Shown here piece by piece: positions 11,738-26,894 of a stretch of 64,000 nucleotides of DNA (positions are counted from its first letter, which is position 1; every line of letters begins with the position of its first letter). The notes beneath the pieces are model-generated. The model did no database searches, was not told the DNA's origin, and was given only the letters and a program-made list of their open reading frames with translations. Source of the stretch: Paratrimastix pyriformis. Taxonomy: Eukaryota; Preaxostyla; Paratrimastigidae. Both the position numbers and the translations under genes were made by a program. The DNA lies in NCBI GenBank assembly GCA_027972325.1, contig JAPMOS010000026.1, positions 337,501 through 401,500 of the forward strand. The letters are read 5' to 3'.

Positions 11738-14177
11738 TGTGGGCAGCTGGGTTGAGGCTCGACCTCGGCCTCTCCTTCAACAAGTGGGAGGAATTGTGCA
11801 AGGCCACCGGCGGTCGGCTCCCCGGGAGGACGCAGCTGTCACTCTCGCTCGACAAATACGTGAAGACGTCTTGGGTGGTGGAGCAAAAGTGTGCGGTGGT
11901 GACGGAGCAGTGATGGACGTGACAACCATCATGCGGGCGGATCTCCGGCGGCGTTACAGCGGGAAGGAATGGCCCGAGCGCGTCATCTGGAAGATCGGCT
12001 TCGACGCGGCCACATTCCCTGAATCTGCGGGAACGTACACAACAAGAACACTTTTTGGTGGAATCGTCATCGACCCCCGCCACCTCTCTCAGGGCAACAA
12101 CACCAACTACTTCCAAGCCTACTGCACATTTCCCAAGGGCCATGAGACCCAGTGGCTCGACAGATACGCTACGCAGACCTTTGCCGATATCGAGAAGCTC
12201 GTCAGAACTGGCCTCGACGTAGACGGCCACTTGGTTGCCTTCGAGCTTGTCGTTGTCGGTGATCTGATCGCACTCCAGGGCGTCTGCGGCATCCCCCAGA
12301 CGCCAAACACACATCAATTCTGCCCCTGGTGCGTGGTCACGAGATCCCCATCGGATTACACACAGGTCTCTTCTTTTTCATTCGTTCACCACACTATCAC
12401 ATCCCCCTCCCTCCCCTCCCCCTCCTCCCCCTCCCCTCCCCCCACACACACACACACAACACACACGATCACACAACCACACACCCAGACTACCGTGAAG
12501 CGCGAGCGGACATTGCAGGGGCTTCATGATGGCCAAGAGGTTCCGGCGCGGCTCACGTGCATCAGACCTCGATGGGGATCTCTGTGCCTCTGTTGCACTT
12601 TGGAACCAATATTGCCGGGGCTGTCACGAAGATCTTGATGGCCTTCTTTCTTGGGCGGCCGGACCCCGAGGACCAGCTGGACGACGGGAACGACACTGTC
12701 GAGGCGGGCAAGAAACAAGTCCAAGATGACAGCCCCAAGTCTCCTTCTGCACAGGCCTTTGCGGAGTACATGGCATCGCACGGCGCAGAGCTGGGCCTCG
12801 GTCCCTGTGCCATGACAGGGCACCGGGCCCAGTGGGTGTTCACCCACATTGAGTCTCTCTGCGAGGCGGCCAAGGGATTTACAGCCGATGAGCGCCGAAG
12901 CCTCGTCCGGATTGTCGGACGTTTTGAACGGATTTGGAGAACGGTCAGGAGCAGCAACCACGAAGGCTTCCAGACCTGGGCAGCGGTCGCCGACGAGCTC
13001 CTGACTTTCGTGGAGGAATACGTCTGTGATGTCATGTTCTTCAATCTGACTCAAGTTGGCTGTAGAAAAAATTCGTGGGGCCTGATGGTCCGAAGCCCCT
13101 CTACCTCCACGTGGCGGCCGAGCTCGTCGTTCAGCTTCGGGAACTCGATAAGGGCACTGGCACTGGCACGATCAACGAAGATCACATTGGGTGGCGAAGC
13201 GAGCAGGTTAGTCCCATTCTTGCTCATTGACAAACCTTTCGCGGCTATAGTGGCTCGAAAATGCCATCGGCAAAGCCAAACGCTTTGCGCGAGCAGGCGC
13301 TTGGCAACCCGCCAACGCCCAAAGACAGATGCATCTGTCGGTGCAACTGCTGGATGCCTTCAATGTCCGGCTGTTCAGCAGGACGCCCCCGGAGGGAGAC
13401 TTCGTGCCCAAGCGACATCTACAACGGAACCACCAGGCTGATGACGAATCTTCAGATGGGTCGGGCCTCGACGAGCCCGAGGAAAACGAGGCACACGGAA
13501 CAGGCCCAGACATTGATACCCCCATTGGCCATCGGACACGTCATGCCGAAGCTCAGGCAAGCTACGTCGGCTCCGCATCGCTGGACACCGCCGACATTGT
13601 CTCGTTGCCGCCCTACAAACACAGGAAAAGCCGCAAGAAAAGAGCGCGCCAGAGCGAGCCAGGCGAGGAGGATCGTGAAGAGGAGCCGATGGGCGACAAG
13701 GGTGGCAAGGATGCGAAAGAAGGGCCGACCTTGCAGCAGCGCGAGCACCCGAAGGCGGCAGTCACTCCGGCTGTATCGACCCCGGCCATGCAGACGGCGG
13801 CCATGCAGACGGCGGCCAGGCAGACGGCGGCCAGGCAGACGGCGGCCATGCAGACGGCGGCCATGCAGACGGCGGCCATGCAGACGGCGGCCATGCAGAC
13901 GGCGGCCATGCAGACGCAGGCCATGCAGACGCAGGCCATGCAGGCGCAGGCCATGCAGGCGCAGGCCATGCAGGCGCAGGCCATGCAGACGCAGGCCATG
14001 CAGGCGCAGGCCATGCAGGCGCAGGCCATGCAGGCGCAGGCCATGCAGGCGCAGGCCATGCAGACACCGGCCATGCAGACACCGGCCATGCTGATGCCGC
14101 ACCAGGCGTGTGTTCTCCCAAGGCCAGATTACATGGCATGGTACGCGCAGTTTATGCCTTTCTTCGCCTATCGCTGA
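11700..14177 (+). mobile_element. DDE-type transposase-like gene, unclassified DNA transposon
   Basis: Coding blocks lie on the plus strand at about 11,730-12,366, 12,557-13,060 and 13,080-14,177. The first ends with VVVGDLIALQGVCGIPQTP then HQFCPWCVV, the arrangement of a catalytic Asp followed by a Cys-x2-Cys pair that many eukaryotic DDE transposases share. The second includes GISVPLLHFGTNIAGAV. The third has KPLYLHVAAELVVQLREL and WLENAIGKAKRFARAGAW. A CT-rich intron fits 12,367 to about 12,490 (donor GTCTCT) and another fits 13,207-13,253. Other frame changes near 12,530 and 13,070 do not fit introns well, so the copy is probably decayed. The start is not fixed. The C-terminal part carries an Ala-Met-Gln-Thr repeat. 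The family assignment is by pattern only. Confidence 0.42.
13785..14090 (+). repeat. 15-bp coding minisatellite (Gln-Thr-Ala-Ala-Met)n
   Basis: About 20 copies of GCCATGCAGACGGCG and variants (GCAGGCGCAG, GACACCG). The unit is a multiple of three and stays open, giving QTAAM then QTQAM and QAQAM repeats at the C-terminus of the transposase-like frame. Confidence 0.85.
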
Positions 14178-14179
14178 GT

Positions 14180-14917
14180 GCCACACCCAGAAGAGCAACG
14201 ACGAGACGATCGATATCGATGTCAGAGTCGTATGGAATAGGCAGACCCAACTGATCTCAGCAAAACATCAAAACACAATTGGATAAAGCACTTCCGTCGT
14301 TCAAGAAGCTTCTGCGCGTTGGGAGAGAAGAATCACGAAAATCATCTCAACCGTCGATTTCCCGAGCCAAACGCTTCAGGAGTTAGGACAACTCCGCGAG
14401 GCGGATTCAATGGTGGTCATAAAAATCCGTCAGCTACCAAGTGTCACGCCGTGTAAGACATCAAATCTCAATCCGACAGTAAACAGTACCTGGTCGACCG
14501 CCTCTGTCCGGCAGTCTTTCTCGCCGGGGTTGGCCTGAGGGTCGCTTTGTTGGCCCCTCAAGGCGCATCCTAGTATTGTGTGTTGTTAGGGTCACTCCCC
14601 ATCCTGCGCGGAGGTGCTCGAACGCTATGCATCGACATTCGACTTGGGGGTGGCCAGCGAATAAGACGGGCCGGTTCCTGGTGAATTCTAGGCCGTCGGC
14701 ATCGGCGCTGAGAGGTTTGAAAGCAAGGGACCCTTCTCCCTTCTGAGCGAATGGGAGGGACTGATATGATATTCTCTCGTCGCAAACTCAAGGAGCCACG
14801 AGGCAGCACTCGGAGGGGTGGGATGGGATGGGATTGGAAGGAACACATCTCAAACGAAAAAAGAAAACAACCCAAATAGAACACCACTAAAAAAAGGCCG
14901 ATCACAGCCCTTGAGCT
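14180..14917. other. Intergenic region between transposase-like element and SLC49 gene
   Basis: No repeats and no convincing coding sequence. The SLC49 gene's 3' untranslated region presumably lies at its right side. Confidence 0.4.
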
Positions 14918-17355
14918 CTAAACGGTACGGGTCTCAACGCTCCCGTCTGCGTCCGCAGCTCGTTTCTTCTGCTCCTTCTCGAATGCCAGCCGACGGTAGC
15001 GCGGTGGGATGAAGAGCGCAATCAGGGCACACCCGGCAACAACACAGCCTGAGAGGAGGATGAGGAGAATGCGTGGAATGTGTTGGCGCGTGTTGTGAGG
15101 TTTTGTGAGCTTGGTTGGAAGCACGTCAAGTTGGTCGGGTTCCATTACAGGCCAAAAATAGTTGGGAGGGAGAGCAGACCCAGCACGATCAGAGCCGTGG
15201 TCATGTCGCCAGTGGCGGGGTCAATCAGGGCGTTGACGTAGAGCGTGTGGACAAACCCCATGAGATTGGACATGACCATAATCAGCGTCCCGCTCGTGGA
15301 TTCGGCCACTGGGAAGGTGAGCTCAGCGCCAAACTCGAGGGCTAAGAAGTGGAAGGCGGAGGGATGAGGATGACGCCGACACACGCCGCCAGACCCTCTG
15401 GAAGGATGGACTCGAAGAAGAGGCCGCCACAAAAGGCAGCCATGGCCAAATTCACCACGGCATCGGGAAGCCGTGTGGAGATGACAAACCACACGTAGAT
15501 CCCGAGAAAAACGAACGAAAATGCATGGACGGCCAGTTTGAAACACTAGTGCAGTCATGATTGGCAAATGGAAGGGCTCGGACAAAGCGCACGGACCTTG
15601 AACCGGTCAAGGATGGGAGCAGAACACATACTCCCCGTGATGCCGCCAATCGTCATCAGGGCACCTGAGAAGGCGGACGTCAAACGTGCGAGAGAGTGGC
15701 GCTGCACACGGACCTACCCACCCGGCGGTCGTGCTCGAATACCCCGAGGGTCCAATCGCTTGGGCCATGAAAGTCTGCAAGTTCCAGAAGAACCCGATCA
15801 TGGAGCCCACCGACACGAGAAGGAGCACGAAGGGCCAGTTGCGGATAAGATCCCACAGAGACCGCAGAGTCGGCCCAATCAAAATCCCACAGCAGCGGGC
15901 CGTCGGGAGAGCGCACAGGGCCGCACGAAGGGAGGGAGTAGGAAGGGGAGTCGCGGTTGGTGTGGGAGTGGGCACAGTTTCAGGGGCGGGGGGTTCGGCG
16001 GTGGAAGATGAGATGATGGAGGTGGCTATGGCAACGTCAGTGGCTGCAGGGAGGGGGGTTTGTTCAATGGTGGTGGCCAGGGGAGGGGAAGCCACGGCGG
16101 GCTCTGGGAGAGAATACTCTTGGGGAACGGGGCGTTGAACAGAAAGTGGGGATGGTGATTGTGGGAGAGAATCAGATGAAAGGGGAGGAGGGAGTTCGGG
16201 AATGCTCAAAAGCATATCGGTAGAAGTCGGAGGCTGTGGGGTGGGGGTTGGTGATGGCTGATGGGGATCTGCGGGTGTGGAACTTTCAGCATCGCCAGGA
16301 GATTGGTGGGTGCGTCATCCGGTGTCACCGGGCCAGTGAAAATGGCTGTGCGCGTTTCAGTCATGGGGATTGAGCGCTGGTCCTCCCCGACTCCGGATTC
16401 CCGCGGGGGCGACTGGGTCTCGTCCACGCTGGAAGCAGTGGTTGACACAAGAACCGCCAGTGGGAGCGATTGTACTTTCCGGTTGCGTGTCTCAATAATG
16501 GCGCGCAAACGAGCAGCATATTCCGATTGAGCGGCCAGTGCGGTCGTGCTTGGTGGAGTTGCGGGGGCCTCGGCAAAGAAGACACAAACAAGGATGGCAA
16601 CTGCCACAGAGATGCCAAATTGGATCGCCTGAAGGGAAGGGAAGGAGTGAGAGGAGCCGACGTGGGCGGCCAGACCATCCAAACGGGCAGATCTTCACCT
16701 TTCAGCACGATGAAACCACTTGCAAAGGAGCCCAATGCCACCCCGAACTCGGCCGCCTGTGTCCCCACGGTTGTCGCGAGGGTGCGCTCCTTGTCCGGAA
16801 ACCATCGGGAAGAAAGCATTGACGGCGCTCCCAGCGTAAAAAGCTTTGTGGTAAGAAGAGCGCAGAATCGTAACATTGGGACGTCCGTGGGCCAACAGAC
16901 CTGGGCGCACGCCGCGAAGAATTGCCCCGTGAAGAGAACGCCAAACCGATCCGGGAATGCGCCAATCCAACGGAGGGTACATCCCAGAACACTATTGGAA
17001 AGTGAGTTGCTGTGGGAAGGCTTGCGAGGGACAGACGAAAAGAGGCTCGAGAAGACCACGGCAATCCGGAGCCCAAAAACCTCAAATATCGAGACGGCAA
17101 ATAGGGCCAACCCCGCATAGGAAATCATCCAGATTGTGGCAAGCATATTAACCGCAAAGGTAGACACTTTGAAATACTCTGAAACAACTATTGTGATGGG
17201 CGAGAAGCAAATCCATGTCACCTATCAGAACGTCTGAGATTCGAGTTCGGTGTGTCTTGAATCCGGACCTGAATAAAGCATTGTAATAGAGAGAAAATCG
17301 CCAGAATGAACCATCTTTTGCATGAGGGCTGAAATTCGCCGGGCGCCTTGGCCAT
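14918..17355 (-). CDS. SLC49/FLVCR-like major facilitator transporter (multi-exon)
   Basis: A 12-helix MFS transporter of the SLC49 group (FLVCR, DIRC2-like), whose animal members move haem, choline or related solutes across membranes. The ATG at 17,355 starts MAKAPGEF. Exon 1 (17,355-17,269) contains the first helix (WFILAIFSLLQCFIQ) and joins by a 47-nt intron to VTWICFSPITIVVSEYF at 17,221. Next come helix segments, then FTGQFFAACAQ, LFTLGAPSMLSSRWFPDKER and TVGTQAAEFGVALGSF, the family signature around helices 4-5. A long Pro/Ser/Thr-rich cytosolic loop (about 16,500-15,920) separates the halves. The C-terminal half has FVLLLVSVGSMIGFFWNLQ and ALEFGAELTFPVAESTSGTL, again diagnostic. It ends in a basic tail and TAG at 14,918. 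Donors include GTCCGG and GTCTGT. It is divergent from PEX3. Substrate is unknown. Confidence 0.8.
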
Positions 17356-17411
17356 GCCAGGTCCGGCAAGGAGTCCAGAGCGCAGGGGATCCTGCGGCAA
17401 TCCTTTCAACG
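17356..17411. promoter_or_regulatory. Compact bidirectional promoter between SLC49-like gene and PEX3
   Basis: Only 56 bp separate the two ATG codons on opposite strands, so core promoter and 5' leaders of both genes must overlap here or extend into the coding regions. No TATA box is visible. Confidence 0.5.
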
Positions 17412-21176
<3,765 letters not shown>

Positions 21177-21259
21177 TGTAATGGTTCCCTTGTTTCCTTC
21201 GTTTGGTAATTTGGATTTTTGCGCCCCCAAAAAAAGCTTCAGGAACAACCGCGAAAAAG

Positions 21260-21801
21260 GATTGAGAAGGGACGACTCGGCACCATCGGCACATTAGGGC
21301 GCCGTTGCGCCTCGCCGGGGACCACATCGACCCAGGTTCACTCATTCTGGGTGCCACTACACTTTCCGGATCCACTCCCCGTCTCGTGGGGATGGACCGT
21401 TTTCCCTCTTCCTGTCCCTACTTCTGTGTCATATGCTCCGATTGCCCCTTGTCTTGCCTGTGTCGGGGACCCCCTTTGGCGCGACACATGCTGCTGCTGT
21501 GCGATGTGGTGAGAGCGTGAGCTGTCCATCCACACCATGTGACGGATCCCTTGCGGGTCCTGATTTCTGTTGACGTGCTGCTGCTCTTCCGCCTGAGCGC
21601 TTTGCCGTTGACTGACCCTTGTTCGCTGCCGCCTGCTTGCGTATGTGGGCCTGGTGGGCACTGCTTGACTATGGCGCTTCCCTCGTGGATTGTGCCTACG
21701 TCGTGAACCTGGGGCGAGGTGCGTTTCCACAGCGAGGCGAAGGTGCGTTTGGAACAATTCGACGGAAGCACAGGATCTTAGAGGTGCCAGGGCCCAGATG
21801 C
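21260..21801. other. Intergenic region between PEX3 and CR gene 2
   Basis: Convergent 3' flanks. Open frames on both strands lack family features and the codon pattern is irregular; no gene is supported. Confidence 0.4.
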
Positions 21802-24004
21802 TCATTTGGGATGGAAAGCTGAATTATTTTTGTTATGGCCGGGTTGCCCGCAGATGCTGCAGATGCGGGCTTTCTTGGGCTCCACGGCATCCGGGGCCTC
21901 CTGCGCGCGCGGTTCAGCCGTCTGCGGTTCAGCCGTCTGCGGTTCAGCCGTCGACTCCTCCTCTTCGACGCGCGCAAAGTAATCCTCATTCATGGGTGTC
22001 TGCAAAAAGGTCAGATGACACAAACGAAGCAGGGATGCGGAAGACCTGCTGTACAGGCTCCCCAGGCACCAAGTCAAGAGGGTTGAGACCAAGCACGTAT
22101 TGGCGCACTCGAAGCGTCAGCGCTGCCTGAGCCTCCTGGGCATGTTGGGCCTCCTGGGCATGTTGGGCCTCCCTGGGCATCGACAAGGTCATGGGGCGAA
22201 GCCACGAGGACTCGACATCGGTGGGTACAACGAAAACCAGGCGCAATGGTTTCTCCTCGTTGGCGCCGAAAAGGTCGCAGATCGTCTGCAGTCCTTCAAA
22301 ATTCACGCTGTGGGTCATGGAAACGGTGACCGAGAATGCCACCATGCCCTCCGGAAACAAGGCGTCTGCCGTGGCGAAATTTTTGGCCGAAGGGAGAATC
22401 AAGCACTGAGGATTCTGACGGATGAGCTCCGCGGGATCGAGCCTGAACTTCTTCACTCCCCTTCGCGCAAGCGGAATGCGAAGCGCGACATCGCTCGGGA
22501 CCAGGGACCGCGCTTGGAGAACGGGAGGGGCCCCGACGGGGGGACACGGGAACCAATCCTTGAAAAGGCGTTCGAAGAGGGCGCCCCGGAGGCTCTGTAA
22601 TTCGGGGATATCGGACCCAGCGACGAAGCTGCGAACAGCAGCCGCGGAGTTTGCGATCAGGGCGTCGACGATCATTTTCTCCCAGATGGGGTTCGGCAAT
22701 TTGATGGAAAAAATGCGGAAGGTGTCATCGGGGATGATCTGGAAGAGCGAGTGTGCGACGGGAGGGACCTCCAGGTGCATACCAGGGGTGCGGAGCATGG
22801 ACAACATGGTACCCGTCACTTTGTCTGGCACGAAGAAGCACGGGGTGTCAGCAAAGAATCGCAGAAAGGTTGACGAGTTCCATCAATCGGCGTTGGTACT
22901 TGACCTCTTCTCCTGGAGTGATCAGGCTGTTGGTGAATGGCCGGGCCACACCGCCGTAGCTAGGATTGACCGACAGAGACAGAGCCAATCAGAACCAAAA
23001 AAGGAGGGGCCGATCGAGGAGCAGACCGAGAGAAAAACACGCCGGCACGCTCCCGAATCTGCTCAATGGGCCTCGTCGCGAGGAGTGTGTGATGGGAGGC
23101 CATCTCGACGAGTTCATCTGGGGTATTCGGGGGCATGTAGAGGACGACGGCCGGCGGCGAGGCCTTGGTGACAAATTTGAGGAGTTTTTCCGGCCGAGGT
23201 GACGAGATCAAAAAGGTCGGACAAAAGAACGCCATCTGCTCGGCCTCCTCAAGGGCCAGGGAATCGCAAACCAAAAAGGCCCCAGCGATCGCTTGGGGCG
23301 GATGGGGAACGGGCACAAAGGGGCCGTAACCGGTGCCCTCCGTGTATGCGGACAGGAAGGTGACGCGCGGAAGAGTGGCAGCAGAGTAGCCGATCTTTCG
23401 GTATTTGCCGCTGGGGAGGAGCATCGGAGGCTCGTTGAGAAGTCGTCGCAGAAAATAGAAACCGAAGCACGATTTCCCAATGCCTGTGTATGCGAGCATG
23501 CGAACAGGCGAAAAAGAGACAACTCAAGAGGCAGCAGCGAAAGAGTGAGCAGACCCGGAACCCCGGTCAGCAAACACCGAAACTGTTCGACGGGAAGAGA
23601 CTTCCAGCTGTCCATGATAGTGTCGTAAAGTGGCGGGTAACATGGGCGAATTAACAGTCCATCGAGGGGGAGAACCGAGGGCATCAAAGAAACGTATTTG
23701 TTATTCGGCATCGTCTTTGCCTGCAGAATGCGTGTCGCTGAGAGGCCCGATAACAATTGGGCAAGGCCGTCTTGGGCGAGGCCGTCGTCTTGGGCAAGGG
23801 TTTCTTGAAATAGGAGGGAAGATGACAAGGAGCAGCAGAGAGAGAGAGCAGAGAGAAAGAAAATGATGATGGGCCGCGGTGAACCAGACCGAGAGCCACG
23901 GGAGCGGCGGGCACTGTGGCTGTAGCGGCGGGCACTGGAGCGGCGGGCACTGGAGGCGGCGCGGCGGAGCCACACGATGACGCAGTACGGCCAGGGCAGC
24001 CAAC

Positions 24005-24082
<78 letters not shown>

Positions 24083-25009
24083 GAGAGAGAGAGATCAGTG
24101 TGGTGCATTGATCAACATGAACCGGAATTTCGATCGGGCGGTGGCGTCACAGAGGAGGCGGAAAAGCACAGACCATGCGGAGGAAATTTCTCGGAAATGA
24201 AAATGGCGAGGCGCGTGGAGTAGAGACCGCAGGTCGGGAACAATGCTGATGTAAGTCGCCCCACCGTAGGGAACCCGTCGGAAAGAGCTTGTATCCTATC
24301 CTCACGTTGCTTGTACAGGAACCCGAGCTCTTCTTCACTCGGTGAGTCCTCCCTCCGGGAACTCACGAAATCGCGATATGCCTGCACCACTGCGGGCGCC
24401 ACTGAACAGAGCGTGAAAAAGCAATCAGCAAACGACCACAAAATCCAGCCACAAGAGACAGACCCGGAGGTTCCGGTGCTGCTGTCGAGACTGTTTCTTT
24501 TTCCATAGAAAACGTGTGGCCGGGGAGAGTATGTGTCCAAAACCCGGCAGGGTACCCAAAATCCGGCCTCTGGCGGCATTCGCAGCTGAAAACCCGAGCA
24601 CCGCACTGGTGCGAAGCTTTTGGCTCTCCCAAAAAGTGAGAATCTCGTCGTGAAATCTTCCGCCTGCTTTCGCGGCCGAATTTTTCCTCTGAATGTCGAG
24701 ATGAGGCTTCATCTTTTTTTTTTTCAGTCATCCTCCTTTCTGACCTGACTCTCACTTTTCCTTCTTCTCCATAGCCCATATGCGCTTCGCTTCCCCACCC
24801 AATCTTCTTCGGCTCCCAGGGCCAACTTGTTCCCCTGAGCAACCACTCTGCAACCTCTCGGTTTTTTCTTCTGGTTTAGGGTGAGTCCGGATGTAAAAAC
24901 ATTCAGGAGGGCGAATTGAACGATCGAGCGCATTTCTTGGGTTGTTAATACATCGATCCCCCTCATTGCTTGTTTCTGGGCCGAAAAAAAAAAAACAGAA
25001 CACACTCAA
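21802..25009 (-). CDS. Crinkler/RHS-type (CR) protein, copy 2, with C-terminal zinc-knuckle-like motif
   Basis: Parts in transcript order: an N-terminal block (AVVQAYRDFVSSRRED, ELGFLYKQREDRIQALSDGF; a further upstream block starting near 24,970 may belong); PLYDTIMDSWKSLPVEQF; the classical CR/RHS Walker A, GVPG then IGKSCFGFYFLRRLL across an intron near 23,490; Walker B-like AFLVCDSLALEE; PTFLISSPRPE; then, downstream, PNPIWEKMIVDALIA, a large central domain, and the REase-fold signature VAFSVTVSMTHSVNFEGL and LRLVFVVPTD. A last exon adds an acidic PQTAE repeat and ARICSICGQPGHN, ending at 21,802. CR proteins combine a P-loop ATPase and a nuclease-like domain and are known as effectors and transposon-linked proteins. 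The (GA)n run at 24,007-24,094 lies in an intron. Exact exon ends and completeness are not resolved. Confidence 0.62.
24007..24094. repeat. (GA)n dinucleotide array
   Basis: About 88 bp of nearly pure GA with two CG interruptions, inside an intron of the CR gene; the transcript strand reads TC, a long polypyrimidine run. Confidence 0.9.
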
Positions 25010-25079
25010 AGGTTGTCGAGTTGGCCATAATATGATGCGAAAACGCTCGAAAACCGAAAAAAACCCATACGCCGGGTAT

Positions 25080-26290
25080 CTTCGCCTGCAACGCGCACCA
25101 GTGCATGAACCAGGCCTCCTCAGCTGCAGTCGAGGCGGACCTGGGGCTGATGCCAGTCGCGGCCCTGCGGGCCCAGGAGACCATGATCGAGTGGGGCCGC
25201 ATCAAGCTGCTGCCGGAAGGCCGCCTCGTCCGGGAGCTGGTGGAACTGGGCGAGAGGCTCCCGAGGGTGCGGGGGGGGCACCAATGCATCGGCGAATGGA
25301 CTGGCGCGGCTGAGGCGGTCCTGAAGGACTATGGCCTGGGCAGAGGCGAGCGTCCCGACGACGAGGCCATCCGGACCACCGGCATTGCTGCCTGGAAGGA
25401 CCTGGTCCGGAAGAAGGTGCGCACACGTGGAGGCCCAGTGGCGCGCCAAAATGGAAGACACCCGCTCGCGCCCGAGGCTGGCACTCCTGCGGCTGGTCAA
25501 GCAGGACTTTGGCCACAGCGAGGTACCTGGACGACATGTGCCCGGCGGGGCGCCGCATCGCGGCTCAGCTGCGCGCAGGAATGTACCTCGACGGTGAGTT
25601 CCTCCGCACCTGGAAGTCCAGACCTGCTGAGGTGAAGCGTGGAGGGGCCTTTGCTGCAGCGACGCGGGGCCCCTTGAGGACGCCATCACATCATCCAGCA
25701 GTGCCCGGCGTACGAGGGCCTGCGGAAGAATGCTTGGGACCGCATTCATGCCATCCTGGGGCCCCGACTGGGCCCGACTGGAGGCCCTGGGCGGCGACAG
25801 GTGGCAGATCATGATCGGGAGGCCGGCTGCGGGATGGGGCCGCCTGACCAAGGAGGCCGTCAACAGGATCGCGGGGGACTTCCTGGCCCAGATCCACGCG
25901 CGCTGCGCCTCCAGCTGCTCCGAGAGGGGGGCCGAGCCGCCGCGGGTGGCCGGAGTGCGCGCCCCGGCGTCAGGCGACTTCATGGCCGAGCCGTAGACGG
26001 CTGCCTGGTGTGCCCATCCAGCAGACGAGCGGCCATCACAACGAGGCCTCCACTACATAACAATGGACTGAACCCCTCTCCCTTGCGGGTGGACGACGGC
26101 GGCCTCAGGCTTGCCGGGTGGGCTCGTCCACGAAACCTGCAGGGAGGGGGAGAGGTCTTAGGTCGTCGCTCTTCCCAGTCCCTTTTTCCTCCCGTGACGC
26201 CTAGGTTGGGGAATACACCGACCTTGCGGGATGACGTTGGCCGGGACTTTGGCTCAGCTGTCCCCCGGTGTGATCACTCCGTAGATGCCT
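25080..26290 (+). mobile_element. 3' part of a LINE-like non-LTR retrotransposon
   Basis: Two frames contain protein like the C-terminal region of LINE reverse transcriptases: ADLGLMPVAALRAQETMIEWG and IKLLPEGRLVRELVELGERL, then RYLDDMCPAGRRIAAQL, RTWKSRP and ITHHIQQCPAYEGLR, where H-x4-C followed by P-A-Y/F is the usual end of the terminal zinc-knuckle. No reverse-transcriptase core is present, so the copy is 5'-truncated, as LINEs usually are. The frame changes between about 25,400 and 25,700, so this copy is decayed. The 3' tail from about 25,985 (GACGGCTGCCTG...CCATCCAGCAGAC) recurs in both palindrome arms. Family within LINEs is not determined. Confidence 0.55.
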
Positions 26291-26367
26291 AGAGTTGATG
26301 GACGGTTGAAATGGATGGGTGGGGGTGGGATAAAAACCTTTTGAGATTCTCCTCTTGTAATTTTTCA

Positions 26368-26400
26368 GTTAGCCTCCCACGAGGCTGCACTAACACGAGA
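26368..26400 (+). repeat. 33-bp dispersed motif with hairpin, copy A
   Basis: Differs at two positions from a copy at 45,260-45,292. The core AGCCTCCCACGAGGCT folds into a 6-bp stem. It follows a T-rich stretch ending in CAG. Function unknown. Confidence 0.6.
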
Positions 26401-26490
26401 AAGAAAGAAAGTCTTTGCCGTCGCATCTGCCAACGCCCAGGGTTCTGCAGTCGGCGATTCTCTCTCCTCTTTCCAAATTTGTTGGGGATT

Positions 26491-26553
26491 ACTTCATGTG
26501 GAGACCAACTTTTTTGCCGAAAAACCTAGGCTAGTACTTCATGTGGAGACCAA
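26491..26553. repeat. 18-bp direct repeat ACTTCATGTGGAGACCAA
   Basis: Two exact copies at about 26,491 and 26,536, 45 bp apart, next to tRNA-like sequence. They could be duplicated ends of a short element. Confidence 0.6.
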
Positions 26554-26584
26554 ATTTTGAAAAAAATTTGAAACTGCTGAACGG

Positions 26585-26735
26585 GGCGCGAGCTACGACC
26601 CCACGAATTTGCCGCTGACAGGAATCGAACCCGCACCCAAAAATGATCATTGGTATTATTTTTTTTTTGGGAGGCACAAGGATTCGAACCACCAACCTTT
26701 GTACCAAACACAACTCTTCTTCCAATTACACCACT
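26585..26735 (-). pseudogene. tRNA-like remnants (two B boxes) or tRNA-derived SINE
   Basis: On the minus strand an A-box-like GGTGTAATTGGAAG at about 26,725 is followed by a perfect B box GGTTCGAATCC near 26,690. Further on, GCGGGTTCGATTCCTG gives a second B box with a plausible T-arm, then GGGGTCGTAGCTC, which resembles a tRNA 5' end. The acceptor stems do not pair, so no intact tRNA can be folded. Confidence 0.45.
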
Positions 26736-26894
26736 CATACTTAAGAAGAAATAGATGGAGAGACAAGATAAAAGGGTCAACCGAGAAAGAAGATTATTGA
26801 GTCGTGTTATTGCTTGCTCCGCCACCTCCACCTTGTGGAGAGGCTGCGAACGGCACAGAAGAGGGATGTCCCGTGGAGGGCACAGCGCAGTGGG

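Noticed and set aside
21690-22600. Plus-strand frames across the second CR gene
   Set aside because: They are antisense to the VTVS/REase-type and zinc-knuckle exons and show no domain of their own.
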